From NCBI RefSeq assembly GCF_024438035.1, contig NZ_JANFQF010000004.1, forward strand, positions 236,829-300,828: a DNA stretch of 64,000 nt, read 5' to 3'. A program made the position numbers and the translations under genes. The notes below the pieces were generated by a model. That model was not told where the DNA came from and made no database searches. It saw only the letters and a program-made list of their open reading frames with translations. The stretch's first letter is position 1. Each line of letters starts with the position of its first letter. Positions 49,346 through 57,475 of the stretch are shown one piece after another. This DNA is from Rhodococcus tibetensis. GTDB lineage: Bacteria > Actinomycetota > Actinomycetes > Mycobacteriales > Mycobacteriaceae.

Positions 49346-49359
49346 CGGGTAAAGGTTTC
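49346..49359 (+). promoter_or_regulatory. Third copy of shared motif before small gene
   Basis: CGGGTAAAGGTTTC lies 69 bp upstream of GTG 49428, preceded by CCCACA where the response-regulator site has CCTACC. This placement suggests the small gene is controlled with the iac regulators and not simply by read-through from the kinase. Confidence 0.45.
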
Positions 49360-49427
49360 TTGGATTCCGTTGGGCACGATCCGGTTCTAGCGTGGTGGGA
49401 AACACCACCGCGGCCCGGAGGTACCTC

Positions 49428-49697
49428 GTGGACTATTCGCATCATCACCGGACATTCCTGACCTGTTACGCCGACACCCACCGCTACGGGTGGCATCACG
49501 TCGACCTCTTCGTGCACGACGAGGATGGCAACGAAGTGAACTGGGTCCACTGGCAGGTGCGCGAGGACGGACCGGACGGCGCCGACGCGGTCACCGCGCG
49601 CGTCGAACCGGACCTGCGACGGACCACCGACTGGCAGCGCGGAATCAGCGCCGACGGAAGCGAGTACTGGATCGCGGAGGCGGCATGGGCACAGTGA
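49428..49697 (+). CDS. Orphan 89-aa His/Trp-rich protein
   Basis: Starts at GTG 49428 behind a strong CGGAGGT site. The product begins with DYSHHHRTFLTCYAD and continues YGWHHVDLFVHDEDGNEVNWVHWQV and TTDWQRGISADGSEYWIAEA. It is unusually rich in His, Trp and Asp, has no membrane segment, and looks like a small beta-rich domain. I recognise no family. It follows the histidine kinase, carries its own copy of the motif found before the two regulator genes, and converges with the amidohydrolase (6-bp gap). A role in indoleacetate sensing or handling is conceivable but unsupported. Confidence 0.65.
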   Translation: MDYSHHHRTFLTCYADTHRYGWHHVDLFVHDEDGNEVNWVHWQVREDGPDGADAVTARVEPDLRRTTDWQRGISADGSEYWIAEAAWAQ

Positions 49698-49703
49698 ACC
49701 GGA

Positions 49704-51413
49704 CTACGCGACGCTTTCGGAGACGCGCTGAAACACGACCTTCCCACCCAGCACCGTGGAGACGACCTGCATTGCCGGGATGTCGTGCGGGTCGGCGGTC
49801 TCGAGGTCGCCGTCGAGGATGCACAGGTCGGCCACCTTGCCGACCTCGAGTGATCCCTTCCAGTCCTCGGCGAAGTCCTGCCAGGCGGCGTTGATCGTGT
49901 AGGTGCGGACGGCGTCGGCGAGGCCGATGCACTGGTCCGGCCCGCTCACCGCGCCGCTGGCCTTGCTCTCGCGCAGGATCATCGTCGAGATGCCCTGGCG
50001 CCAATCGGGCGGTGTGACCGGTGCATCGGAACTGCTCATCAGGTGCACCCCGGATTCGACGGCGCTGCGATACGGCCATTCGTAGGCGGCTCGTTCGGTC
50101 CCGACCACCCCGACCTCCAGGTCGGCGATCGTCCACTTGATCGTCGGGTTCATGTTGACGCCGATGTCGTTCTCGGCCAGTCGTTTCAGGGTGGCTTCGC
50201 TGATGAAGTCGCCGTGGATCAGGTAGTGCCGCGCATCCTCGCGGGGGTGCGCATTCTGTGCGGCGATGATCGCGTCGGCGACGGTGTCGATGGCACGGTC
50301 ACCGGTGACATGCACACCGATCTGGTAGCCGGCCTCGTGGCCGATGCGGACCATTTCGGTCACCTCGTACACCTGACGCTCGTCGGTGTCGCCGCCGACG
50401 CACAGGGAGCCGCAGCCGCCGCCGACATACTCCTCGTGCATCCACGCGGTCTTGCCCGGCGGGATGCCGTCGGCGAACACCTTCACCCCGAGAACCCGGA
50501 ACATCCTCGGGTCCACCGATTCCGGAACCTCGATCTCGGCGAGATTCTCTCCGAAATCCTCGGCCGATCCGGACATTCCGGTGGGCAGGAGGAGAAGGTT
50601 GACGCGGGCGCCCAGTTCTCCGCGGCGGGCGAGGTCGGCATACACCGCGAGACCCTCGGCGCCCATCGCGCCTCCGGCGAGGGCCTCACCGCCGGGGCCG
50701 ATCGCGGGATCGGTGAAACTGGTGATGCCCTCGCTCTGCAGGATCGAGATCGCCGAGCGGAGTGCCTCCTCCCGGCGCTCCCGGGTGAGGGCGGGAAGAA
50801 CACGCTGCACGAGGGCCTGCGCACCCTCCATGACGATGCCGGTCAGCAGGCCGTCCTCGCCGACGGGCATGAGGCTGCCCGGCGGCAACGGAGTGGTCTC
50901 GTCCACCCCGGCGAGCTCGAGCGCCGCGCTGTTCACCCACGACGTGTGCCGCGAGAAGTCCTGCAGGAACACGGGATTGTTCGGGGACACCTCGTCGAGG
51001 TCCCAGCGGGTCGGCGTCCGACCGGCCTCGGCGAGGCACTCGTCGAGATACCCGTCGTCCCAGCCGGTTCCGATGATCCACTCGCCGTCCTCGGCTGCGG
51101 CGGCGGCCTCCCGCACAAGTTCACGGACGTCCGCGATCGACCGGACAGCAGGGAACGCCACGTCCAGCGACAGCAGCGGAGTGTCGAGCCCGTAGGCGAT
51201 GGCGTGCAGGTGCGAGTCGTTGATTCCCGGAAGGATCGTCTTCCCACCGAGGTCCTTGACCACGGTATCCGGTCCGATCAGGGTTTCGATCTCCGTATCG
51301 CTGCCGACCGCGTGGACGAGTCCGTCACGCACCGCGAGGGCGGTGGCGATCGTGAAGTTCGCGTCGACGGTGAAAACCTTGCCGTGGGTGTAGACGGCAT
51401 CGGCGTAACTCAT
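49704..51413 (-). CDS. YtcJ-like metal-dependent amidohydrolase
   Basis: 569 aa from ATG 51413 (CTGGAGGA upstream). Amidohydrolase_3 family: HxH motif in INDSHLHAIAYGL, a metal Lys/Glu region around FRVLGVKVFADGIPPG, a His in IGVHVTGDRAID, another in HYLIHGDFIS, and the Asp in MSSSDAPVTPP. Members hydrolyse amide or imide bonds of small molecules, for example N-acylated amines. It is last in the amine-oxidase operon (34 bp after the membrane-protein gene), so an N-acyl arylalkylamine substrate is an attractive guess, not shown by the sequence. Confidence 0.87.
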   Translation of the reverse strand: MSYADAVYTHGKVFTVDANFTIATALAVRDGLVHAVGSDTEIETLIGPDTVVKDLGGKTILPGINDSHLHAIAYGLDTPLLSLDVAFPAVRSIADVRELVREAAAAAEDGEWIIGTGWDDGYLDECLAEAGRTPTRWDLDEVSPNNPVFLQDFSRHTSWVNSAALELAGVDETTPLPPGSLMPVGEDGLLTGIVMEGAQALVQRVLPALTRERREEALRSAISILQSEGITSFTDPAIGPGGEALAGGAMGAEGLAVYADLARRGELGARVNLLLLPTGMSGSAEDFGENLAEIEVPESVDPRMFRVLGVKVFADGIPPGKTAWMHEEYVGGGCGSLCVGGDTDERQVYEVTEMVRIGHEAGYQIGVHVTGDRAIDTVADAIIAAQNAHPREDARHYLIHGDFISEATLKRLAENDIGVNMNPTIKWTIADLEVGVVGTERAAYEWPYRSAVESGVHLMSSSDAPVTPPDWRQGISTMILRESKASGAVSGPDQCIGLADAVRTYTINAAWQDFAEDWKGSLEVGKVADLCILDGDLETADPHDIPAMQVVSTVLGGKVVFQRVSESVA

Positions 51414-51447
51414 CGGTTCCTCCAGGTTGCTGTCAGTGGGAGAGGTG

Positions 51448-51975
51448 TCAGACGGCCATGGGAGCCATGCCCAGGATCATCAGTGCGGATCCCGTCGCCG
51501 CGGTCTTGACGCCGGACCCGTGTTCGCGGCGCGCGGTGGAGCGAAAGAGGTGCAGTGTCAACAGTGCCCAGCACACGAGCACGAGGAGTGGCAGCCAGCC
51601 CGTGGAGATTCCTGCGCCACCGTGGTGGTGGCCCGACGGCACCGGCACCGGCGCCGACGCCGCCGGGGCGGAAGCGGATGTCGGGGCCAGGAGCAGCAGC
51701 ACCCCCATGGCGGTGAGGTCCACCGCGCAGGGCACGGCGGTCCGGCGGTGCATGGTCTCACCGGTGACGAACACGGCGAGGGCTATGAGGACGGCACCCT
51801 CCAGCAGGTGAATCCCCGCCGGCACGCCGGGGATCATCATCGCGACCATCGACACCGCCATCGCGCCGTGCGCGATCCGCACCCGGCAGTCCGTGCCGTG
51901 TGCCCGCCACATCGGCACGACGGCCCCGACCGCTCCGACGAGCATCGCCGCGTGCACGGCAGGGATCTCGAACAT
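51448..51975 (-). CDS. Multi-pass membrane protein of amine-oxidase operon
   Basis: 175 aa from ATG 51975, 8 bp after the permease stop. Four to five transmembrane helices (HAAMLVGAVGAVVPMW; MAVSMVAMMIPGVPAG; LEGAVLIALAVFVTG; LTAMGVLLLLAP; WLPLLVLVCWALLTLHLF) and a His/Gly loop, SGHHHGGAG, between the last two pairs. It resembles unnamed actinobacterial membrane proteins. Met- and His-rich loops beside a copper enzyme raise the possibility of copper handling, but the sequence alone does not establish this. Confidence 0.7.
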   Translation of the reverse strand: MFEIPAVHAAMLVGAVGAVVPMWRAHGTDCRVRIAHGAMAVSMVAMMIPGVPAGIHLLEGAVLIALAVFVTGETMHRRTAVPCAVDLTAMGVLLLLAPTSASAPAASAPVPVPSGHHHGGAGISTGWLPLLVLVCWALLTLHLFRSTARREHGSGVKTAATGSALMILGMAPMAV

Positions 51976-51983
51976 CGCCGGAC

Positions 51984-53423
51984 TCAGTTCGTGGGGGTGA
52001 GTTCGCGACGCTGCCCGACATCCGCCCGGCTCTGCCGGGTGACCCGGGCGACGACCAGTCCGGCGACGAAGAACAGAGCGATCACGGCCAGCAGGATGTC
52101 CGCGAGCAGTTCCGACCCGCCGATCAGCGTGGTGAAGTTGTCGAGCACCAACCCGGTGACGGCCACCAGACCCACGCATCCGAGCACCGGAGCGATGCGG
52201 GTGTGCCAGAGCCGGGTATCCAGCCGGGTGCGGGCGAAGAACGCGATGATCGCGACGCTGGTGAGCACCATCAGCACCAGGATGCTCACGGTGGCCAGAC
52301 CCGCCATCCAGGTGAACAGTTCCAGCACCGGGTCCGCGCCGACGAGGGCGAACACCCCCACGACCACGGTCGCGGAGATCGTCTGGGCGGCCGAGCCGAT
52401 GTGCGGGGAACCGTGCTTGGTGTGGGTGCGGGACAGTGCGCGCGGCGCCGCGCCCTTGCGGGCCAGGGCGAACACGTACCGGGAGATGGCGTTGTGGAAG
52501 GCCAGGAGCGCGGCGAACAGGCTGGTGACGAGCATGATCGCCATGACGTCGGCCGCGGGTCCGCCCAGGAAGTGCGCGGCGGCGGCGAACGTCAGCCCGG
52601 CGGGGTCGGCGGCGGCCGCCGCGGAGACGTTGTCGCTGCCGAACGCGAGCACCACCGCCCAGCTCGCCAGCGCATACACCAGCCCGATGACGATCACGGC
52701 GGCGTACGTCGCGATCGGAATCGTGCGCCGCGGGTTGCGGGCCTCCTCGCCGTAGATCGCGGTCGCCTCGAAGCCGATGAACGACGCGATCGCGAACATC
52801 AATGCGACACCGGGGGATCCGCTGAAGAACGACGTCGGGGTGAACGACGCGAAGTCGATGCCCCCGGCCCCGCCCCGCACCAGCACGCCGAACGACAGCG
52901 CGAGGATGATGCCGATCTCGAGCACGAGGAGCACCCCCAGAACCTTGGCGCCGAGGTCGATGCTGCGGTAGCCGAGCACGGCCACGAGGGCGATGAGTAC
53001 CAGCGCCCACATCCACCACGGCAGGTCGGGTCCGCCGTACTGGACCACCAGGCCCTGAATCGTGGCGGCGGCCAGACCGTACACGGCGGCCTGGATGGCG
53101 GTGTAGGTCAGCAGAGCGAGGCCGGCCGCGCCGAGCCCGCAAGATTCGCCCAGCCCCTTGGCGACGTAGGCGTAGAAGGCGCCGGTGTCGACCATGTGGC
53201 TGCTCATGGCCGCGTATCCGACGCTGAAGACGAGCAGGACCAGTGCGGCGATGAGATAGGCGGTCGGGGCGCCCGCGCCGTTGCCGATCGCGATCATGAC
53301 GGGCAGAGCGCCGCCGATCGCGGTCAGCGGCGCCGCCGCGGCGATGACGAGGAAGACGATCCCGACGACGCCGATGGAGCCGCGTAACTTGCCGGCTCCC
53401 GAACCCGTGGTGGTGTCAGACAT
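51984..53423 (-). CDS. APC-superfamily amino acid/amine permease
   Basis: 479 aa from ATG 53423, overlapping the amine oxidase stop by 8 nt. Twelve or so transmembrane helices; typical APC start [27 protein letters not shown], the [17 protein letters not shown] segment after helix 6, and [20 protein letters not shown]. It probably imports the amine substrate of the adjacent oxidase (phenylethylamine, tyramine or tryptamine). Such permease-amine oxidase pairs are common; cargo is inferred. Confidence 0.9.
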   Translation of the reverse strand: MSDTTTGSGAGKLRGSIGVVGIVFLVIAAAAPLTAIGGALPVMIAIGNGAGAPTAYLIAALVLLVFSVGYAAMSSHMVDTGAFYAYVAKGLGESCGLGAAGLALLTYTAIQAAVYGLAAATIQGLVVQYGGPDLPWWMWALVLIALVAVLGYRSIDLGAKVLGVLLVLEIGIILALSFGVLVRGGAGGIDFASFTPTSFFSGSPGVALMFAIASFIGFEATAIYGEEARNPRRTIPIATYAAVIVIGLVYALASWAVVLAFGSDNVSAAAAADPAGLTFAAAAHFLGGPAADVMAIMLVTSLFAALLAFHNAISRYVFALARKGAAPRALSRTHTKHGSPHIGSAAQTISATVVVGVFALVGADPVLELFTWMAGLATVSILVLMVLTSVAIIAFFARTRLDTRLWHTRIAPVLGCVGLVAVTGLVLDNFTTLIGGSELLADILLAVIALFFVAGLVVARVTRQSRADVGQRRELTPTN

Positions 53424-55374
53424 CTGTTCCCCCGTCCGAGTGGCAGCTGCCGCCTCCGGTCGAGCAGTGCTTCGACGTCGTGCGGGGAACGTCGAGTGCG
53501 GGGTTGCGGTCGAAGAAGCCGTTGGGCTTCAACGTGAATCCGGTGTAGTCGACGGGCATGATCGGCCAGTCCTCCGGTCGCGGGAAGTGGGTGAGGCCGA
53601 ACGTGTGCCAGACGACGACGTCCTCGTTCTCCAGATCCCGGTCGCTGGCCACGAAGCTGGGCAGTCCGGCGCCACCCGCGTGCTGGTTCACGAAATCCCC
53701 TGCCGCGTAACGCTCCTTCTCGTCGAACTGGGTGACCCACAGGTGCTTGGTGGCGAACGTCGCCCGCGCCGCGATCGAGGAGTCGTCGTCGGCCAGCAGG
53801 ATCGGCTGACCCTCCGGGTGGAGTGCGTACGCTACCGGCTTGCCCAGACGGTTCAGCTTGTTGGGGTTGCTGATGTGCCACACGCGTCCGACGCTGTTGT
53901 CCGCCAGGCGCTGCGCCTCGGATTCCTTCGTCAGCGGCGTGCGCTCGAGGGTGAACGCGTTTCCGTGCAGGTTCCCGGGGCCCATCTTCACCCGCTTGGT
54001 CTGCACCTCCTCGACGGAGTTGCGGTCGCCGTCGATCATCATGTCGAGGCGGGCGCTGAACAGGTGCTGGTGGTACGGGGCGCCGAGGCCGGGGGCGATC
54101 TCCGAGGCGTACGGGTAGTCGCCGCCCGGGTGACCCGACGTGAAGACGATGCCGGTGGCCTTGACCTCGAATTCGATGGTGCCGTCGAGGTAGAGGTACC
54201 AGAAGAATCCGTAGTCGTAGTTGCCGATCGTGGTGAAGAAGGAGATGACGAGACGGCGCTGGCGGCGGGTCTCGGCGGAGCCGGCCCACAGGTCGGTGTG
54301 CTTCCACAGCACGCCGAAGTCCTCCTCGTGCATGCACACGGCGTTCTTTAGCGTCTTGGGGGTGCCGAACTCGTCGGCGATGACGGCGTCGAAGTAGGTG
54401 ATGTCGCCGACGCAGTCGCAGCCGAGTTCGAGGGCGTTCGCGTACCGGCCCACCATGTACTCGCCGGTGTCGAAGTAGTTCTGCCACGACCGGACCGGCG
54501 AGGGGTCGCCGTAGGGCACCACCATCTCGGCGATGGACGCGCGGTGGATGATGGGGCGCACCCGGTCGCCGTCGGCGAATCCGAGCTGGTGGAGGACGAG
54601 ACCCTCGCGGGCGTCGAAGCCGACCCGGAACGACCACTTCTCCCAGTCGACGCGGTTGCCGTCGACGACGAAGCTGGGTCCGTCGGGCTGGGTGATCTCG
54701 ATGGGCTTCTGGGTGGTGCGCAGGGGGCCGGTGACGGCGAGGTCGTCGAAGTTGCCCGACTCCTCGGGGATCGGGACGGCGCCGAGGTCGAGAACGTCGG
54801 TGACGGTCCGGTTCATGACATCGACGAATCCGACGAGCCCGTCGATCGGGTGGGCCCAGGCGTGGTCCCGCGGGTGGTCCTGGCGGAACGCGAGCCCCCG
54901 GAGGATCCGAGTGCCCGTCTCGCCGGGGTAGTCGAAGACACCGGCCGAGAGGGGAGCGACCCGGACGTCGGCGACGTCGAGTCCGCGGGCGGCAAGCGCG
55001 GCGAGCCAGCGTTCGTCGGCTGCCAGCACCTGTTCGACGAGCTCGAACTCCTCGTCCAGGAGGGGCATCTGACCGTCGCGGGCGGCGTCGAGGGTCACCG
55101 AGCTGATCACCGACCGCTGAGTCACGGACACCACGACGTCCACCGCGTTCGACGAGGAGATGTCGTGCAGCAGAACGCGGAATCGGCGATCGGTCTCGGG
55201 GGCCTCAGCCGTGTACAGCGTCGACTTGTCCGGTTCCTCGAGGCCGACGTACACGAACCGCGTCTGCTCGGTCAGCGCGTCGGCGGCCTCGAGGATCTTG
55301 CGCAGGGAAGCGATTTCTTCGACGGTCGGCAGCGACAGCGGGTGGTTGATACGCGCAGGGGAAAGGGTGGGCAT
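53416..55374 (-). CDS. tynA: Copper amine oxidase (topaquinone)
   Basis: 652 aa from ATG 55374 (AAAGGA upstream). It deaminates primary arylalkylamines to aldehydes, NH3 and H2O2. The topaquinone precursor is Y386 in IGNYDYG. Copper ligands are H435 and H437 (YHQHLF) and H596 (LTHFPRP). These sit a constant four residues after the known positions of the Arthrobacter globiformis phenylethylamine oxidase, which is strong support for close relation. The C-terminus ends in a Cys/His/Gly tail ([15 protein letters not shown]). It has no signal peptide and is probably cytoplasmic, unlike periplasmic E. coli TynA. It heads an operon with permease, membrane protein and amidohydrolase. Confidence 0.95.
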   Translation of the reverse strand: MPTLSPARINHPLSLPTVEEIASLRKILEAADALTEQTRFVYVGLEEPDKSTLYTAEAPETDRRFRVLLHDISSSNAVDVVVSVTQRSVISSVTLDAARDGQMPLLDEEFELVEQVLAADERWLAALAARGLDVADVRVAPLSAGVFDYPGETGTRILRGLAFRQDHPRDHAWAHPIDGLVGFVDVMNRTVTDVLDLGAVPIPEESGNFDDLAVTGPLRTTQKPIEITQPDGPSFVVDGNRVDWEKWSFRVGFDAREGLVLHQLGFADGDRVRPIIHRASIAEMVVPYGDPSPVRSWQNYFDTGEYMVGRYANALELGCDCVGDITYFDAVIADEFGTPKTLKNAVCMHEEDFGVLWKHTDLWAGSAETRRQRRLVISFFTTIGNYDYGFFWYLYLDGTIEFEVKATGIVFTSGHPGGDYPYASEIAPGLGAPYHQHLFSARLDMMIDGDRNSVEEVQTKRVKMGPGNLHGNAFTLERTPLTKESEAQRLADNSVGRVWHISNPNKLNRLGKPVAYALHPEGQPILLADDDSSIAARATFATKHLWVTQFDEKERYAAGDFVNQHAGGAGLPSFVASDRDLENEDVVVWHTFGLTHFPRPEDWPIMPVDYTGFTLKPNGFFDRNPALDVPRTTSKHCSTGGGSCHSDGGTDV

Positions 55375-55416
55375 GTCGCGATCCTTTGGTTCTACGGGTG
55401 TTGAATAAAAAGCTTA

Positions 55417-55430
55417 GTGACGTACGTTAC
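55417..55430 (-). promoter_or_regulatory. Near-palindrome upstream of amine oxidase
   Basis: GTGACGTACGTTAC is a 14-bp inverted repeat with one mismatch pair, 43-56 bp before the amine oxidase start. With the second palindrome at 55478 it could be an operator of the TetR-family gene next door. Confidence 0.4.
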
Positions 55431-55477
55431 AGCCGAGGTGCCCTCGTGTAAACAGTGAGTTTCGCGCCCGAACATAC

Positions 55478-55491
55478 TGACCGTTCGGTCA
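55478..55491 (-). promoter_or_regulatory. TetR-type operator upstream of amine oxidase
   Basis: TGACCGTTCGGTCA is a perfect inverted repeat (TGACCG/CGGTCA, 2-nt centre) in the 172-bp spacer between the TetR gene and the amine oxidase. On the transcribed strand it overlaps a TTGACC -35-like hexamer. Confidence 0.55.
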
Positions 55492-55546
55492 AAAAAGGTT
55501 CTCTATCGGATTCCGCAGCAACGGTTTTGGCTGAGCGACGGAAGAC

Positions 55547-56146
55547 TCAGAGTGCGGCGACGAACTGTTCGAGCATCTCCAGCTGACGCTCCGACGACGT
55601 TTCCCCCGGCGTTAGGACACCCAGAATCTGCATGCCCATCATCATGTTGAGCAGTTGCTCGACCACGATGCTGACGTCGATGTCGCCGACGGAGCCATCC
55701 TCGCGCGCCTGCTCGAGGAAGACGGTCATCTGCGCACGCCAGTGGTCCATCGTCCGCCGGTTTGTCGCGGCCATCTGCTCGTCGTACATGGCCCGCGGCC
55801 ACAGCGAGGCGGCGATCCGGGCCTCGAGGAGTTGCTCCTCGTTGATCGGCATCACTTCGCGGCAGAGGATGCGCAGTGCGTCGAGGCCGGTCGCGTCGCC
55901 GAGCGCCTCGGCGATCCGGCGGTCGGTGGCCTCGGAGATGTGCTCGTACGAGGTACGGAGGATCTCGTCCTTGCCGGCGAAGTAGTGGCTCAGGGCGCCG
56001 TTGGTGTACCCGGCCTCGGTGGCGATGTCGCGCATGTTGGCAGCATCGATGCCTCGGGCGGCGATCAACCGCCAGGCGGCGGCGGTGATGCTGCGCCGAC
56101 GCTCGTCGTGATCCACAAGCTTAGGCACGACGCGTACCTGCCCCAC
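55547..56146 (-). CDS. TetR/BetI-like repressor next to amine oxidase
   Basis: 199 aa from GTG 56146; an alternative GTG at 56128 gives VPKLVDHDE. TetR DNA-binding domain at about 15-65 (ITAAAWRLIAARGIDAANMRDIATEAGYTNGALSHYFAGKDEIL), with a BetI-like C-terminal domain (EARIAASLWPRAMYDEQMA, FLEQAREDGSV). It lies between the alcohol dehydrogenase and the amine oxidase, all in one direction. Two palindromes just downstream, before the oxidase, suggest it represses that operon. Ligand unknown. Confidence 0.88.
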   Translation of the reverse strand: MGQVRVVPKLVDHDERRRSITAAAWRLIAARGIDAANMRDIATEAGYTNGALSHYFAGKDEILRTSYEHISEATDRRIAEALGDATGLDALRILCREVMPINEEQLLEARIAASLWPRAMYDEQMAATNRRTMDHWRAQMTVFLEQAREDGSVGDIDVSIVVEQLLNMMMGMQILGVLTPGETSSERQLEMLEQFVAAL

Positions 56147-56272
56147 CAGCGATCATGCGACCACGGTATCAATGAGCTCCGCCGAAATTGAGAACGACCA
56201 CTCCCGAGACGACGAAGACCCAGGCCGAATACCTTCGTCGCGGTCAGCGGCGTCCCTGACAGGGAACCATGC

Positions 56273-56308
56273 CGGGAGCGGAGAGGCGTGTAGCGCCCCC
56301 CGCTCCCG
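56273..56308 (-). terminator. Hairpin downstream of alcohol dehydrogenase
   Basis: CGGGAGCGG pairs with CCGCTCCCG, with a further GGCG/CGCC inner stem, 12 bp beyond the alcohol dehydrogenase stop. It separates that unit from the TetR gene. Confidence 0.6.
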
Positions 56309-56319
56309 ACAGTGCCGAT

Positions 56320-57435
56320 CTACGAGTACATGATGACGCCGCGGACGTTCTCGGCCTTCCGCATCGCCTCGTAGCCGTCGTTGATCTGAGCGAGTGTGTA
56401 CGTCCTCGTGATCATCTCGTCGAGCTTCAGCTGTCCCTCCATGTACAGGCGGAGCAGATGAGGGATGTCGAACCGGATGTTCGCGTTGCCGAACCACGCG
56501 CCCTTGAGGGTCTTGCGCATCGCCGTCAGATCGAACAGGTTCAGGTCGACGTCGTTCTGGGTAACGTCACCGACCGACACGTGGACACAGGTGCCACCCT
56601 TGGCCACCAGGCTCATCGCCGGTGCGATGATGCGGCCACTCGCATTTGCGACGGTGATGAGCACCTTGTCGGCGAGCTGGCCCCACGTCAGATCCTGGAG
56701 GAGGGGGAGCGCCTCGTCGATGCTCGCCGCGGTGTGGGTCGCGCCGAAGATCTTGGCCTGCTCCCGCTTGAACTCCGACGGGTCGACGACCACGACGTGC
56801 CGGGCCCCGGCGAGCGCAGCACCCTGAACCGCCCCGCACCCGACGCCGCCCATGCCGATCACGACGACGGTCTCACCGGCCTGGACGCCGGCGGCATACA
56901 CCGACGACCCCCAGCCGGTCGTGACGCCGCAGCCGACCAGCGCCGCCTTGTCGAGGGGAACGTCCTTCGTGATCTTGACGCACGAAGCCTCGTTGGCCAC
57001 CGTGTACGGCGAGAACGTCCCGATCAGGCACTGGATGGCGGCGTCCTTGCCGCGAACGTGATGCCGCGCCGTGCCGTCCGAGATCTGCCAGCCCTCGAGC
57101 AGGTGGGCTCCCAGATCGCAGATGCTGGACTGGCCGGTCGCGCACTGCCTGCATCGGCCGCACGCGGGGATGAATCCGAGAGCGACGTGATCGCCCTTCT
57201 CGACGCTGGTGACACCGGGGCCGACCTCGAGCACGACGCCGGCGCCCTCGTGGCCACCGATGAACGGGTAGTACTCGAGCGGCAGACTGCCGTCCCGGAC
57301 GTGTTCGTCCGAGTGGCACATCCCCGACGCCGCCAACTGCAGAAGCACTTCACCGTGCTTCGGCGGGTCGAGTTCGAGTTCTTCGATCTGCCACGGCTGA
57401 CCGGGCTCCCACAACACTGCGGCCTGGGTCTTCAT
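56320..57435 (-). CDS. Zinc-dependent alcohol dehydrogenase, NDMA-dependent type
   Basis: 371 aa from ATG 57435 (GGAGCAGG upstream). MDR family: catalytic zinc ligands in SGMCHSDEH and GGHEGAGVV, structural zinc Cys cluster CGRCRQCATGQSSIC, and nucleotide motif IGMGGVGCGAVQGA. The insertion GAHLLEGWQISDGTARHH and the length are typical of the actinobacterial N,N-dimethyl-4-nitrosoaniline-dependent group with tightly bound cofactor. It lies 40 bp after the aldehyde dehydrogenase, so probably interconverts arylacetaldehydes and arylethanols such as phenylethanol or tryptophol; substrate inferred from context. Confidence 0.88.
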   Translation of the reverse strand: MKTQAAVLWEPGQPWQIEELELDPPKHGEVLLQLAASGMCHSDEHVRDGSLPLEYYPFIGGHEGAGVVLEVGPGVTSVEKGDHVALGFIPACGRCRQCATGQSSICDLGAHLLEGWQISDGTARHHVRGKDAAIQCLIGTFSPYTVANEASCVKITKDVPLDKAALVGCGVTTGWGSSVYAAGVQAGETVVVIGMGGVGCGAVQGAALAGARHVVVVDPSEFKREQAKIFGATHTAASIDEALPLLQDLTWGQLADKVLITVANASGRIIAPAMSLVAKGGTCVHVSVGDVTQNDVDLNLFDLTAMRKTLKGAWFGNANIRFDIPHLLRLYMEGQLKLDEMITRTYTLAQINDGYEAMRKAENVRGVIMYS

Positions 57436-57475
57436 AAGTCCTGCTCCTGTCCGACGACGTCGATACTGTGGGCGA

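Noticed and set aside
50043..53387. Long plus-strand frames (about 490 codons each) opposite the amidohydrolase and permease
   Set aside because: Shadows caused by third-position GC bias; the minus-strand genes have clear families, overlaps and ribosome-binding sites.
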